The position numbers were made by a program, and so were the translations under genes. From positions 1-34,583 of the forward strand of contig JACCYJ010000015.1 of NCBI GenBank assembly GCA_013696555.1: a DNA stretch of 34,583 nucleotides. The letters are read 5' to 3'. Below, one piece after another: positions 1 through 7,384 of the stretch (positions within the stretch are counted from its first letter, which is position 1; the number at the start of each line of letters is the position of its first letter). The notes under the pieces are model-generated. The model saw only the letters and a program-made list of their open reading frames with translations. It did no database searches and had not been told where the DNA came from. The stretch is from Nocardioidaceae bacterium (GTDB taxonomy: Bacteria; Actinomycetota; Actinomycetes; Propionibacteriales; Nocardioidaceae).

Positions 1-16
1 GCTCCTCCCTCGGCAG

Positions 17-403
17 TCACCCGTCCTGCAGCACCGACAGCACGTTGCCAGCTGGGTCTTTGAACCAGGCGATCGCCGGGCCTGGGCCGTCGCGGTAGAC
101 GCCCTTCGCGTCGGCGTCGCCCAGGTCCTCGTAGCGCTCAAGTGTCACACCGCGTTCGAAGAGCCCGTCAACGGCCGCGCCGATGTCGCCCACGGGGAAG
201 TTGAGGATCGTAAATGATGCCGGCGTGTGGTCGGACTTTGCGTAGACGAGGACATTCCGGTTGCCGGCAAGGTGCAACGTCAGCAAGCCGTCCATTCCTT
301 CTACATCGGAGACCTCGAGGCCGAGCGTCTCGCTGTAGAACGTCTTGGCGCGTGACAGGTCGTCGACCGAGAAGCCACTGAAGGCTTCGGACTTCGCAAA
401 CAT
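17..403 (-). CDS. VOC family (glyoxalase/bleomycin-resistance fold) protein
   Basis: A 128-residue protein with the length and paired beta-alpha-beta layout of a single vicinal-oxygen-chelate domain. It opens with a helix-rich segment (DDLSRAKTFYSETLGLEV) and ends WFKDPAGNVLSVLQ, the typical VOC C-terminal signature. The reaction cannot be read from sequence, as the family covers glyoxalases, dioxygenases, resistance proteins and non-enzymatic binders. The ATG at 403 is chosen over an upstream in-frame start because AAGGAG lies seven bases before it and the family's first strand follows at once. It is the last gene of a leftward DinB-like/sigma/VOC group, about 60 bases after the sigma factor stop, so co-transcription is likely. 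Family call is solid; function unknown. Confidence 0.85.
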   Translation of the reverse strand: MFAKSEAFSGFSVDDLSRAKTFYSETLGLEVSDVEGMDGLLTLHLAGNRNVLVYAKSDHTPASFTILNFPVGDIGAAVDGLFERGVTLERYEDLGDADAKGVYRDGPGPAIAWFKDPAGNVLSVLQDG

Positions 404-462
404 GTACGTCTCCTTCCACCTTGTTACTGGGACACAGGGGAGACTCCTACGGCGATCTGAAC

Positions 463-1458
463 TCATCGCTCAGGTGCGACGCCCTCAAGGTGGGTCGGCA
501 GCCCGAGCAGCCGGAACAGCCGGGTGTCGAGAAAGCTTGAGATCCCAGCGACCCGCCCGTTGGAGAGCTCAAGGACCTGTAGGGCGAACGGTGCGTGACC
601 CGTACCAGATGCATCGCGCCGGTAGTGCGCAAAGGCCGGTGCACCATTCGCCTCGATCGGGACCAGTCGCGATCCTCGACACCCGCTGCCCGGGCCCAAC
701 ATCCAGCGGCCAATGTCGGCAGACCCCTGCAGCCACATCTGGTACGGCGGCATGTTCTGAGTTGCGTCCTCGTGGAGCAGTGAGACGAACGCGTCGATGT
801 CGTAGCCCTCGAAGGCCTCGACGTAACGCGTGAGCAGAGCGGCGCTCTCATCGTCCAGACCATCGGGAGAGTCGTCGGCTGGCAACCCGTCCTTCGCCAA
901 TGTCGCCCGTGCCCGCTGCAGGGCGCTGTTGACTGACGCGACGGAGGCGTCCAGCAGCGCAGCCACCTCGTCGGCCTTCCACCGCAGGACATCTCGCAGG
1001 ATCAGCACCGCCCGCTGGCGTGGCGGCAGCTGCTGGAGTGCGGCAACGAATGCCAGCCGGATCGACTCACGTGCCACGGCCATCTCGGCCGGATCGGCGT
1101 GGTCCGCCAACACCCGGTTGTCGAGGATCGGCTCGACCCAACTCCGCTCCGGCAGCTGCGCACCGAGAGACGCCTCCACCGGCTGCCAGGAGCTGTCAGA
1201 CAGATCCATCGGCAGCGCCCGCCGCTTACGCGCGTTCAGCATGTCGAGTGCCACGTTCGTCGCGATCCGATAGAGCCACGACCGCAGTGACGACCGCCCT
1301 TCGAAGTCTCCCAAGCTTCGCCAGGCCCGCACCATTGTCTCCTGGACGGCGTCCTCGGCATCAAAGGACGACCCGAGCATCCGGTAGCAGTAGCCGGTCA
1401 GCTCCCGCCGGTACTCGTCCAGCTCGAGGCCACGAGGCTCGGTCAACAGATTGGTCAT
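463..1458 (-). CDS. ECF RNA polymerase sigma factor with C-terminal SnoaL-like domain
   Basis: A 331-residue extracytoplasmic-function sigma factor. Region 2 spans about residues 12-80 (ELTGYCYRMLG, FDAEDAVQETMVRAW, SSLRSWLYRIATNVALDML). Region 4 spans about 138-190 (LQQLPPRQRAVLILRDVLRW, then a helix-turn-helix ending SVNSALQRARATL). The C-terminal 125 residues resemble a SnoaL/NTF2-like domain (LPPYQMWLQG-type motif near 236-245). This layout matches the SigG/TIGR02960-like group, where the extra domain replaces a separate anti-sigma factor. No anti-sigma gene is visible nearby, in keeping with control by the fused domain (inference). The ATG at 1458 has a GAGGGGAT element upstream; a longer reading lacks family similarity. 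Neighbours are a DinB-like gene upstream and a VOC gene downstream. Confidence 0.88.
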   Translation of the reverse strand: MTNLLTEPRGLELDEYRRELTGYCYRMLGSSFDAEDAVQETMVRAWRSLGDFEGRSSLRSWLYRIATNVALDMLNARKRRALPMDLSDSSWQPVEASLGAQLPERSWVEPILDNRVLADHADPAEMAVARESIRLAFVAALQQLPPRQRAVLILRDVLRWKADEVAALLDASVASVNSALQRARATLAKDGLPADDSPDGLDDESAALLTRYVEAFEGYDIDAFVSLLHEDATQNMPPYQMWLQGSADIGRWMLGPGSGCRGSRLVPIEANGAPAFAHYRRDASGTGHAPFALQVLELSNGRVAGISSFLDTRLFRLLGLPTHLEGVAPER

Positions 1459-1561
1459 CCAGGTCAATCCCCTCGGTTCCAGGCGTCGGCGCGTGTCAGC
1501 ACGAGAACACAGCATAGGAAGCGCGGCTGACACCCGGATAGCCCCAGCGCGCCGAGAAGCT

Positions 1562-2068
1562 TCAGCCGCCGAGGATCCCGCGTACGTAGGAGGCCTGGCC
1601 GGCATGTTGTAAGTCGTCGGCGATGACGCTCACAAGCCGGGCGCCGAGGGTCACTGGCGGGTCCCATGACTCGTCGACGATCCGGTCCAGCTCGTCGTCA
1701 CTGAGCCCAGCTACGTACGCGATCGTCGCCCGGTGGGCCGCGTGGTGGTAGCCGGTCAGCAGGCTCCCCGACTGCACGCTTACCGCTGCGACGTCTTCGG
1801 CGCTGTGCCCGTATCCAGTGGCGGAGGCGTCGAAGGGTAACCCGAACCGATCGGCCCAGCCTTCCGATGTCCAGACCTGCTCCGTGCCGGCTGCGGCTGC
1901 GATGTGGTCGTCCTGGATGCGGGTGAGGTGCCAGACCAGCCAGGTGACGGAGTTCGTGCCACTTGCGATCCGGGCATTGAGCAGAGCCGCGCCGAGGCCG
2001 TCGACGACGACATGGACGATCTCCTGGATGCGGTCGAACAACTCGGTCAGGGTCTCGGCGCTGGTCAC
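1562..2068 (-). CDS. DinB/DUF664-like four-helix protein (possible thiol-dependent transferase)
   Basis: A 168-residue protein of the DinB/YfiT superfamily, four-helix bundles that usually bind a metal through three histidines and in actinomycetes include mycothiol-dependent transferases. Visible landmarks are WHLTRIQDDH (H47, H55) and DDLQHAGQASYVRG (H155). The HAGH pair common in DUF664 members reads HAGQ here, so the third ligand may be changed. The start is a GTG at 2068 preceded by a G-rich GGGGGCGAT element. It is first in the leftward group with the sigma factor and VOC genes and sits downstream of two strong inverted repeats. A damage or thiol-stress role for the group is inference only. 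Confidence 0.8.
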   Translation of the reverse strand: MTSAETLTELFDRIQEIVHVVVDGLGAALLNARIASGTNSVTWLVWHLTRIQDDHIAAAAGTEQVWTSEGWADRFGLPFDASATGYGHSAEDVAAVSVQSGSLLTGYHHAAHRATIAYVAGLSDDELDRIVDESWDPPVTLGARLVSVIADDLQHAGQASYVRGILGG

Positions 2069-2143
2069 TGGATCGCCCCCTTCATCGCCGTAGCACGCCC
2101 ATCATCCCCCGCCACTGCGAATCCGCGAGCTTCCAATGGCTAA

Positions 2144-2183
2144 GGGTCACTTCCAATGGGTTCGAACCTATTGGAAGTGACCC
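2144..2183. repeat. 40-bp near-perfect palindrome
   Basis: Fourteen-base arms (gggtcacttccaat / attggaagtgaccc) pair perfectly. The 12-base centre contains the palindrome ggttcgaacc flanked by one G/T mismatch, so nearly all 40 bases are self-complementary. A third, direct copy of cttccaatgg lies just outside at 2130-2139. The arms are richer in A+T than the surrounding DNA. It lies between the phosphatase stop (2234) and the DinB-like start (2068), both leftward. It could be a strong transcription terminator without a U-tract, a protein-binding site or a mobile REP/MITE-like unit. Confidence 0.8.
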
Positions 2184-2184
2184 C

Positions 2185-2204
2185 ATCCCACGTGAACGTG
2201 GGAT
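2185..2204. repeat. 20-bp inverted repeat next to the large palindrome
   Basis: Perfect nine-base arms (atcccacgt / acgtgggat) flank a two-base centre (ga). It begins one base after the 40-bp palindrome. CCC at 2181-2183 can pair either with GGG at 2144-2146 or with GGG at 2206-2208, so the two hairpins could compete. Function unknown; an operator or terminator element is possible. Confidence 0.7.
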
Positions 2205-2233
2205 AGGGACAAACCACGTCGCTGGCGCCTGGC

Positions 2234-3340
2234 TCAACGCCGGTGCAGGAACAAGATGGCCCGGTCGTCGCCGGCGGAGTCGAGCCGCTCCAACAATCGG
2301 CCGGCGCTGTTCTCCCAGCCGCCGGTCAGCATGCGTTCGGACTCCCCCAGCAGCTTGTCGATCCCGAGTGTGTAGTCGCGCTCCGGAGTCTCCACCAGTC
2401 CGTCGGTGTAGAGCATGAGGGCATCGCCGGATTCGAGCCGCCCCGAAATCGGCGCAAATTCGGCGCGCTCGATCAGTCCCAGGGCCGGCCCGTGCGACTC
2501 ATGCACCTGCCAGCGCCCCGAACCCGCCCGCCACTGCACGCCCGGCGGGTGCCCGGCGGTACGCAGCTCGAAGACGCCGGTCTCTAGCGACACCGCGAGG
2601 TGAGCCGCCGTCGCGAACCCCTCGCTCCAGTCTTGCCGCAACAGATAACGGTTGGCGGCTTGCAGGAACTGCTCCGGCGGCAAGGCTCCCAGAAGGCCGC
2701 CGAAGGCACCCGAGAGCTGCAGAGCGCGGGTGCCGGCGGCCAGGCCCTTGCCGCTGACATCGACGACGACAACCTCCAGCTGCGACGACTCCATCGTCAT
2801 CGCAGCCACGATGAAGTCACCGGCGAACTGCGCTCCGCCCGCCGACCGCATCATCGCTTGGGCGTACCACTGCTCGGGGAGCACCGGCAGCTCGCTCTGA
2901 GTCTGCAGCCGGTCGCGCAGGTCGATCAGCATCGACTCACCCATCCTGCCGTGCACCCCGAGCTGCGAGCGGTACGACGCCATCAACAGCATCGCCGCGA
3001 GCAGCGTCATGACTGCCGCCCAGCCGATACGTACCGGAGTCGCCTCGGTGACCACGATGGTGACGACCACTCCACCCGCAACCACCACGGCGAGCGCAGC
3101 GAGGTGGCCACGCTCCAGCAGGAGACTGCCGAGGACCAGCGGCACCGCGAAGGCGCTTAACGGGAACCAGCCGTAGTCGGCGATGGCTGCTATGACGCAC
3201 AAGATGGTCAGGCATACCAAGCCGGTGAGCGTGCGGCTGTCTCCGGAGCGGACACGCATAGCGCCCGCCAGCGCGCGCCTCGCCTGCGCGGCAGCTAACC
3301 GACCGCGCGGTGAGGCCTGCTGCACCACCGATTCCGCCAC
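2234..3340 (-). CDS. membrane-anchored PP2C/SpoIIE-type serine/threonine phosphatase
   Basis: A 368-residue protein with about four N-terminal membrane segments (roughly 38-56, 60-76, 82-98 and 107-123), then a SpoIIE/RsbU-type PPM phosphatase domain from about residue 155. Metal-binding motifs are present: AGDF (D175), DVSGKG (D194), GHPPG (H264), LMLYTDGLVE (D313) and the terminal GDDRAILF (D358/D359). Relatives dephosphorylate anti-anti-sigma factors in partner-switching stress pathways; no anti-sigma or STAS gene lies nearby, so the partner is unknown. The first metal motif is AGDF rather than the more usual GGDF/W. The start is a GTG at 3340, 44 bases after the nei stop, so it may be transcribed with the upstream repair and sugar-phosphate genes. 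Confidence 0.87.
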   Translation of the reverse strand: MAESVVQQASPRGRLAAAQARRALAGAMRVRSGDSRTLTGLVCLTILCVIAAIADYGWFPLSAFAVPLVLGSLLLERGHLAALAVVVAGGVVVTIVVTEATPVRIGWAAVMTLLAAMLLMASYRSQLGVHGRMGESMLIDLRDRLQTQSELPVLPEQWYAQAMMRSAGGAQFAGDFIVAAMTMESSQLEVVVVDVSGKGLAAGTRALQLSGAFGGLLGALPPEQFLQAANRYLLRQDWSEGFATAAHLAVSLETGVFELRTAGHPPGVQWRAGSGRWQVHESHGPALGLIERAEFAPISGRLESGDALMLYTDGLVETPERDYTLGIDKLLGESERMLTGGWENSAGRLLERLDSAGDDRAILFLHRR

Positions 3341-3384
3341 GAGCCGACCCTAACTCGCACGAGCTCGTCCGGCTCGGCACACGG

Positions 3385-4230
3385 TCAAAGATGCCTCGGT
3401 TCGCTGCGCCGGCGTCGGCCGCTACGTCGCTGACACGTCGGGCACCAGTAGAGGTTGCGCCCCTCCACGACCCTGGTCCGGACTCGGGTCCCGCACACCA
3501 GGCACGGCTGGCCGGTGCGCCGGTAGACATAGACCTCCCCGCGCCGACCCTCGGTGAGCGGTGAATCGGATGCGGGGCGCGTCTCGTGGATGGGCAGCAC
3601 GGTATCGATTCGACCGGTCTCGACGCCCTGGTGCATCAGGACCACCAGGTCTTCCCACAGTTCGTCCCAGACACCGCGTACGACCAGCTGACCAGGAGCC
3701 GTTGGTGCCAGGCGGTGCCGAAACAAGATCTCGGCTCGATAGACATTGCCGATGCCGCTGATCACCGACTGGTCCATCAGCAGCGACGCCAACGACCGGC
3801 GCGATCGGCGTACCAGCGCCCACCCCCGCTCGGGGTCAGCATCGGCTCTCAGCGGGTCCGGCCCAAGTCGAGAGACCAGTGTCGCCCGCTGCTCAGGTGT
3901 CACTACCGCGCACACCGTGGGACCGCGCAGGTCGGCGACCGCGCGCTGAGACGTCAGCCGCAGCCGGACCGCGCCGCGGGGTGGCTCAGCGGGTGGCAAC
4001 GTCGTCAAGAAGGTGCCGTAGAGGCCGAGATGTACGTGCAGTATGCGCTCGGTCTCGAAGTGAGCGAACAGGTGCTTGCCCCATGACTCCACCGCATCCA
4101 TCCGGGTGGCGTCGAGTAATGCTGCGCCCTCGGAGAACCGGCCCTGCGGGCTCGCGGCTGCCACCGTGTCGCCGGCGAAACAGCGGGTGAGTTCACCAGC
4201 GAGCCGGTGCAGTGTGTGGCCTTCGGGCAT
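3385..4230 (-). CDS. nei1: Fpg/Nei family DNA glycosylase (Nei1-like)
   Basis: A 281-residue base-excision-repair glycosylase/AP lyase. It starts MPEGHTLHRLA, giving the catalytic P2 and E3 of the Nei branch. WGKHLFAHF supplies the conserved lysine region, and SLLMDQSVISGIGNVYRAE is the helix-two-turn-helix that grips DNA. The C-terminal zinc finger has cysteines at about 243, 246, 263 and 266 (CLVC...CPTC). As recalled, it resembles M. tuberculosis Rv2464c closely. The ATG at 4230 is fixed by the need for proline at position 2; longer readings are spurious. Its start lies 16 bases after the rpiB stop, so the two are probably one operon, as in mycobacteria. It should remove oxidised pyrimidines; lesion range is unproven. 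Confidence 0.93.
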   Translation of the reverse strand: MPEGHTLHRLAGELTRCFAGDTVAAASPQGRFSEGAALLDATRMDAVESWGKHLFAHFETERILHVHLGLYGTFLTTLPPAEPPRGAVRLRLTSQRAVADLRGPTVCAVVTPEQRATLVSRLGPDPLRADADPERGWALVRRSRRSLASLLMDQSVISGIGNVYRAEILFRHRLAPTAPGQLVVRGVWDELWEDLVVLMHQGVETGRIDTVLPIHETRPASDSPLTEGRRGEVYVYRRTGQPCLVCGTRVRTRVVEGRNLYWCPTCQRRSGRRRRSEPRHL

Positions 4231-4246
4231 TGCGCCCAAGCCTCCC

Positions 4247-4714
4247 TCAGGGCAGCGGTGGCAGCTCGCCGGTCTGCTCGTACGAGGCCAGCATCGCGAT
4301 GCGTCGGCGGTGTCGGTCGCCGCCACTGAACGGTGTCGCCAGGAACCGCTCGACGAAGCCGGTGGCTTCGTCGCGTGAGTGCATCCGCGCTCCGATGGAG
4401 ATGACGTTCGCGTCATTGTGCTCTCGCCCGAGACCGGCGGTCTCGAGGCTCCAGGCCAGCACGGCCCGGACGCCTTCGACCTTGTTGGCCGCAATCTGTT
4501 CGCCGTTGCCGGACCCACCGAGAACAATGCCCAGACTGCCTGGTTCGGCGACGGCCGCGGCCGCGGCACGCACGCAGAAAGGCGGATAGTCGTCCTCAGG
4601 GTCAAGCTCTTCGGCTCCGTGGTCGACGACGTCGTGACCGTTGTCGCGTAACCAGCCGATCAGGTGGCTCTTGAGCTCGAAGCCGGCGTGGTCGGATCCG
4701 AGATGGACTCGCAT
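4247..4714 (-). CDS. rpiB: ribose-5-phosphate isomerase B
   Basis: A 155-residue RpiB/LacAB-family protein interconverting ribose 5-phosphate and ribulose 5-phosphate in the non-oxidative pentose phosphate pathway. Motifs are GSDHAGFELK at the N-terminus and IVLGGSGNGEQIAANK in the middle. The catalytic cysteine of E. coli RpiB is replaced by the actinobacterial GSGNGEQ form, where a glutamate is thought to act as base. Length is normal. Bases 4722-4727 read as CACACT on the minus strand, seven bases before the ATG, suggesting leaderless or near-leaderless transcription. It precedes nei1 in the same order as mycobacterial Rv2465c-Rv2464c. Confidence 0.93.
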   Translation of the reverse strand: MRVHLGSDHAGFELKSHLIGWLRDNGHDVVDHGAEELDPEDDYPPFCVRAAAAAVAEPGSLGIVLGGSGNGEQIAANKVEGVRAVLAWSLETAGLGREHNDANVISIGARMHSRDEATGFVERFLATPFSGGDRHRRRIAMLASYEQTGELPPLP

Positions 4715-4730
4715 GCCTGGCAGTGTGGCA

Positions 4731-5354
4731 TCACTCGAAGATCGGCGGACTGGTCCGGGTGCGCTTCAGCTCGAAGAACCCTTCGGTACCGGCGACCAGG
4801 AGGACGCCGTCCCACAGCTTGCCCGCAGCTTCGCCCTTGGGCGACGGTGTCACGACGGGGCCGAAGAAGGCCACGTCATCGACCGCAATGACAGGGGTGC
4901 CGACATCAAGGCCGACCCTGTCCATCGCCATCTTGGTCGACTTGCGCAGCAACTCGTCGTGCTCGTCACTGTCCATCGCATCGGCGAGCGAGAGCGGCAA
5001 TCCCACCTCCGCCAGGGCGGCCTCGACCGTCGCGCGCTCGGGAGGCAGCCCTTGGTTGTGGAAACGGGTGCCGAGCGCGGTGTAAAGGTCGGCGAGCACC
5101 TCGTCCCCGTGGGCCAGCGCTGCGGCGATACATACCCGCACCGGCCCCCACGACCGGTCCATCCCCGTGCGGTAGTCCTCCGGCAGGTCTCGCTCCTCAT
5201 TGATCACCGCCAGGCTCATGACGTGGAACCGGCTCTCGAGCGCACGGACCCCTTTCACCTCCAACAGCCAGCGCGATGTCAGCCAAGCCCAGGGGCAGAC
5301 TGGGTCAAACCACAGGTCGGCGGTCGTGGTGGGCTGGCTCGTGGACTGGGTCAC
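4731..5354 (-). CDS. Rv2466c-type DsbA-fold mycothiol-linked oxidoreductase with CPWA active site
   Basis: A 207-residue thioredoxin/DsbA-fold protein matching the M. tuberculosis Rv2466c family (mycothiol-dependent nitroreductase) along its length: LWFDPVCPW, FHVMSLAV, WGPVRV, GTPVIAV, AFFGPV and a terminal FFELKRTRT. Rv2466c has a CPWC redox site. Here the codons give C20-P-W-A23, so the resolving cysteine is absent and only a monothiol mechanism with mycothiol as partner is possible. From memory, CPWA-like versions also occur in other actinomycetes, so this is probably a subfamily trait and not decay. The start is a GTG at 5354 with GGAG five bases upstream. It lies 16 bases before rpiB, consistent with the mycobacterial order. 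Confidence 0.88.
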   Translation of the reverse strand: MTQSTSQPTTTADLWFDPVCPWAWLTSRWLLEVKGVRALESRFHVMSLAVINEERDLPEDYRTGMDRSWGPVRVCIAAALAHGDEVLADLYTALGTRFHNQGLPPERATVEAALAEVGLPLSLADAMDSDEHDELLRKSTKMAMDRVGLDVGTPVIAVDDVAFFGPVVTPSPKGEAAGKLWDGVLLVAGTEGFFELKRTRTSPPIFE

Positions 5355-5459
5355 AAGTTCTCCTATGTCTGGGACGGGGTGGCTCTGCGCACGTCGGTAG
5401 CAACACGATGACGATGTAAACCCATCCCCGGTGACGCTCGCCGTGCCTGGGCCAGGCGG

Positions 5460-5843
5460 TTACGAAACCGGGAAGGCAATCGTGGACATCAGCGCGTTGG
5501 CCGCCTGCCGCGAATCGAGGCGGGTGTGCTGGACGACGATCGGCACACTGCTGCTGATCACCAGGCTGTAGTCGATACCTACCGGTACCTGGCATGGGTC
5601 ATGCAGGTCGTTGATCCTCTGGTGGTGGGCGCGTCGACCGAGGACGTGGATAACGAAGGGACCAATGGGGTCGCGATCGGTGAAGTAGACGACGAGTTCG
5701 ACGACGGCGTCGTCGGTGCCCGCGTTGAGGAGGCACACGCTGTCATGACTGGTCATGGCTGGTGCGGGCCCGGTGCTGTCCGGCGGGATGTAGCCGTCGG
5801 CGATGACCCACATAGTCGCGCCGATCGCGGATAGGGACGTCAC
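5460..5843 (-). CDS. ASRT-family protein (Anabaena sensory rhodopsin transducer superfamily)
   Basis: A 127-residue beta-sandwich protein of the ASRT family. Diagnostic stretches are MWVIADGYIPPDSTGPAP, SHDSVCLLNAG, VVYFTDRDPIGPF and IVVQHTRLDSRQAANALMST. The founding member transmits signals from a cyanobacterial rhodopsin. Comparative work has proposed the wider family to be small-molecule or sugar binders, and many relatives lie beside carbohydrate genes. No rhodopsin gene is in this window. The start is GTG at 5843 because GAGGGAG lies six bases upstream in the 11-base gap after the SDR stop; an ATG 30 bases later is the alternative. It is the last gene of gntR-SDR-ASRT, so it should respond to the same inducer as the sugar pathway. 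A role as ligand sensor, mutarotase or lactonase is speculation. Confidence 0.87.
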   Translation of the reverse strand: MTSLSAIGATMWVIADGYIPPDSTGPAPAMTSHDSVCLLNAGTDDAVVELVVYFTDRDPIGPFVIHVLGRRAHHQRINDLHDPCQVPVGIDYSLVISSSVPIVVQHTRLDSRQAANALMSTIAFPVS

Positions 5844-5854
5844 GGTGCTCTCCC

Positions 5855-6646
5855 TCAGAAGTCGTTGGTGCTCTTGGCCAGCAAGCCGCCGTCGCACACC
5901 AGGTTTGCCCCCGTGACATAGGACGCCTCCGGGGAAAGCAACCACACGACGGCGGCGGCGATCTCGTCTGGGTGTCCCAACCGGCCGAGCGGGATCTGGT
6001 CCTGCGCCGCGGACCGGATGTGCTCGAGCTCGTTGGCGCGCGCGGCCCCGTCCCGCCCCGTGACCAGCATGGGAGTCTCGGTCGCGCCGGGAACAACTGC
6101 GTTGACCCTGATCCCATAGGGGGCATAGTCGAGCGCCGCCGATCGTACGAACGCCGATACACCTCCCTTGGACGCTGCGTAGGCGCTGTTGCCACCCCCG
6201 GCGAAACCGACGAATGCTGACGGCGACGACGTGCAGACAATCGAGCCCGTTGCCCTCGTCTCCACCAGGCGGCGCACGGCCTCGCGACAGGTCAGGAACA
6301 CCCCAATGAGATTGACGTCGAGCACGCGTCTCCACTGCTCTAGCTCAAACTCGTGGAGAGGTGCATTGATCTCGACGCCTGCGTTGGCGCAGACCCCGTC
6401 AAAGCTGCTGAGAGCCGCTACCGCGCGGTCGTAACCATCGCGCACCGACGCTTCCACCGAGACGTCACACCCGAAGCCCACAGCTCGCGGCGACCCGGCT
6501 GCACTCGCCTCGTCGGCCACGGATGCGGCACGTGCAGCGTCGATGTCGAGCGCGGCAATGCCCGCCCCCCGACGCGCACAGGCCAGCACGACAGCCCGAC
6601 CTATCCCGGAGCCAGCACCGGTGACGACGACCGACCTACCCCTCAT
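5855..6646 (-). CDS. SDR family NAD(P)-dependent dehydrogenase
   Basis: A 263-residue classical short-chain dehydrogenase. The TGAGSGIG cofactor loop is at residues 9-16. An acidic residue after the second strand (AALDID, D34) favours NAD over NADP. CANAG is near 87-91. The catalytic set is a serine near 140, Y156 and K160 (YAASK), and the C-terminus ends with the family-typical YVTGANLVCDGG. In this context it most likely oxidises an aldose at C1 to a lactone (glucose or galactose dehydrogenase type), feeding the dehydratase in the divergent operon, but a secondary alcohol or 3-keto chemistry cannot be excluded. The ATG at 6646 overlaps the gntR stop by 11 bases, so it is translationally coupled. 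Confidence 0.9.
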   Translation of the reverse strand: MRGRSVVVTGAGSGIGRAVVLACARRGAGIAALDIDAARAASVADEASAAGSPRAVGFGCDVSVEASVRDGYDRAVAALSSFDGVCANAGVEINAPLHEFELEQWRRVLDVNLIGVFLTCREAVRRLVETRATGSIVCTSSPSAFVGFAGGGNSAYAASKGGVSAFVRSAALDYAPYGIRVNAVVPGATETPMLVTGRDGAARANELEHIRSAAQDQIPLGRLGHPDEIAAAVVWLLSPEASYVTGANLVCDGGLLAKSTNDF

Positions 6647-7304
6647 CGGACGCCACGCCCGGCGACAGGTGGATGTGGATGTGGTGGTCGATCGCTTCGA
6701 GCACCGCTGTCTCTGAGCCGGTCTTGAGAACATCCAGAAGTTCTTGGTGCTGCGCAGGCACGGTCCGCGCGTCGGCGTGCGCCGGCGCATCGCGACGGAA
6801 GTAAGCGCGCACCCGCGGCTCGATCGTCTTCCAGATCTGAAGACAGTGGCGTTGTTCCGAACGGACGATGATCAGCTCATGGAACCGCACGTCGGCATCA
6901 GCGAGTCTTTCCGTCGAGCCGTCACGGGCGGCGGCTTCCATCTCGTTCACCAGCTCTTGGAGTTGGTGGAAGTCATCCTGGCTGAGCCGCCCGAGCGCCC
7001 GGGAATAGGCAAACCGCTCCAGCGTGATGCGTATGGGTACCAGCACCTGCTCGACCTCGTCCTGTGACACGCCCAAGACCTCGCTCCCGCGGTACGGGTA
7101 GGACGCCACGAGACCCTGCTCTTCGAGCTGACGCAGTGCCTCACGGACCGGTGCCCGGCTCGTACCCAGCTCCTTCGCGAGGTCGATCTCGATCAGGCGG
7201 TCGCCCGGCTTGAGCTGACCCTCAGTGATCGCGCTTCGAAGGATGTCCGCGACATGTTCACGGCGCGACTGACTTGGCACCCGTCGCAGCCCCAACGTCG
7301 TCAT
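6636..7304 (-). CDS. GntR family regulator, FadR-type (FCD) effector domain
   Basis: A 222-residue regulator. The N-terminal winged helix-turn-helix (about residues 10-75) includes LKPGDRLIEIDLAKELGTSR and APVREALRQLEEQGLV. The all-helical FCD domain carries the metal-site pattern D...H (DVRFHELI), H (AQHQELL) and H (DHHIHIH), so the effector is probably an organic acid or sugar acid bound through a metal. The ATG at 7304 has GGAGG nine bases upstream. It heads the leftward gntR-SDR-ASRT operon and diverges from aglE across a perfect palindrome, so it is the likely local repressor of both directions. The natural inducer could be an aldonate or 2-keto-3-deoxy acid (inference). Confidence 0.93.
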   Translation of the reverse strand: MTTLGLRRVPSQSRREHVADILRSAITEGQLKPGDRLIEIDLAKELGTSRAPVREALRQLEEQGLVASYPYRGSEVLGVSQDEVEQVLVPIRITLERFAYSRALGRLSQDDFHQLQELVNEMEAAARDGSTERLADADVRFHELIIVRSEQRHCLQIWKTIEPRVRAYFRRDAPAHADARTVPAQHQELLDVLKTGSETAVLEAIDHHIHIHLSPGVASDEG

Positions 7305-7360
7305 CGTCAAGACCTCCACGGTGTCATTGCGCAGTGATGTCGCCAGCAGCGTAACCGATC

Positions 7361-7384
7361 CTGGCGATTGTCGACAATCGCCAG
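7361..7384. promoter_or_regulatory. 24-bp perfect palindrome, probable GntR operator
   Basis: The sequence ctggcgattg followed by tcgacaatcgccag is fully self-complementary, with an ATTGTCGACAAT core. Such cores are typical of FCD-type GntR operators. It lies 56 bases from the gntR start and 52 from the aglE start and overlaps the likely -35 elements of both divergent promoters. Confidence 0.8.

Noticed and set aside
5440-5459. gcctgg-g-ccaggc dyad between the ASRT gene and the Rv2466c-like gene
   Set aside because: A one-base centre cannot form a hairpin loop, and it is too short for a confident operator.
5855-6335. Reading the ASRT gene as a long fusion extending through the SDR region
   Set aside because: The extension is in a different frame from the SDR and has no motifs; a GTG with a good ribosome site marks the true ASRT start.
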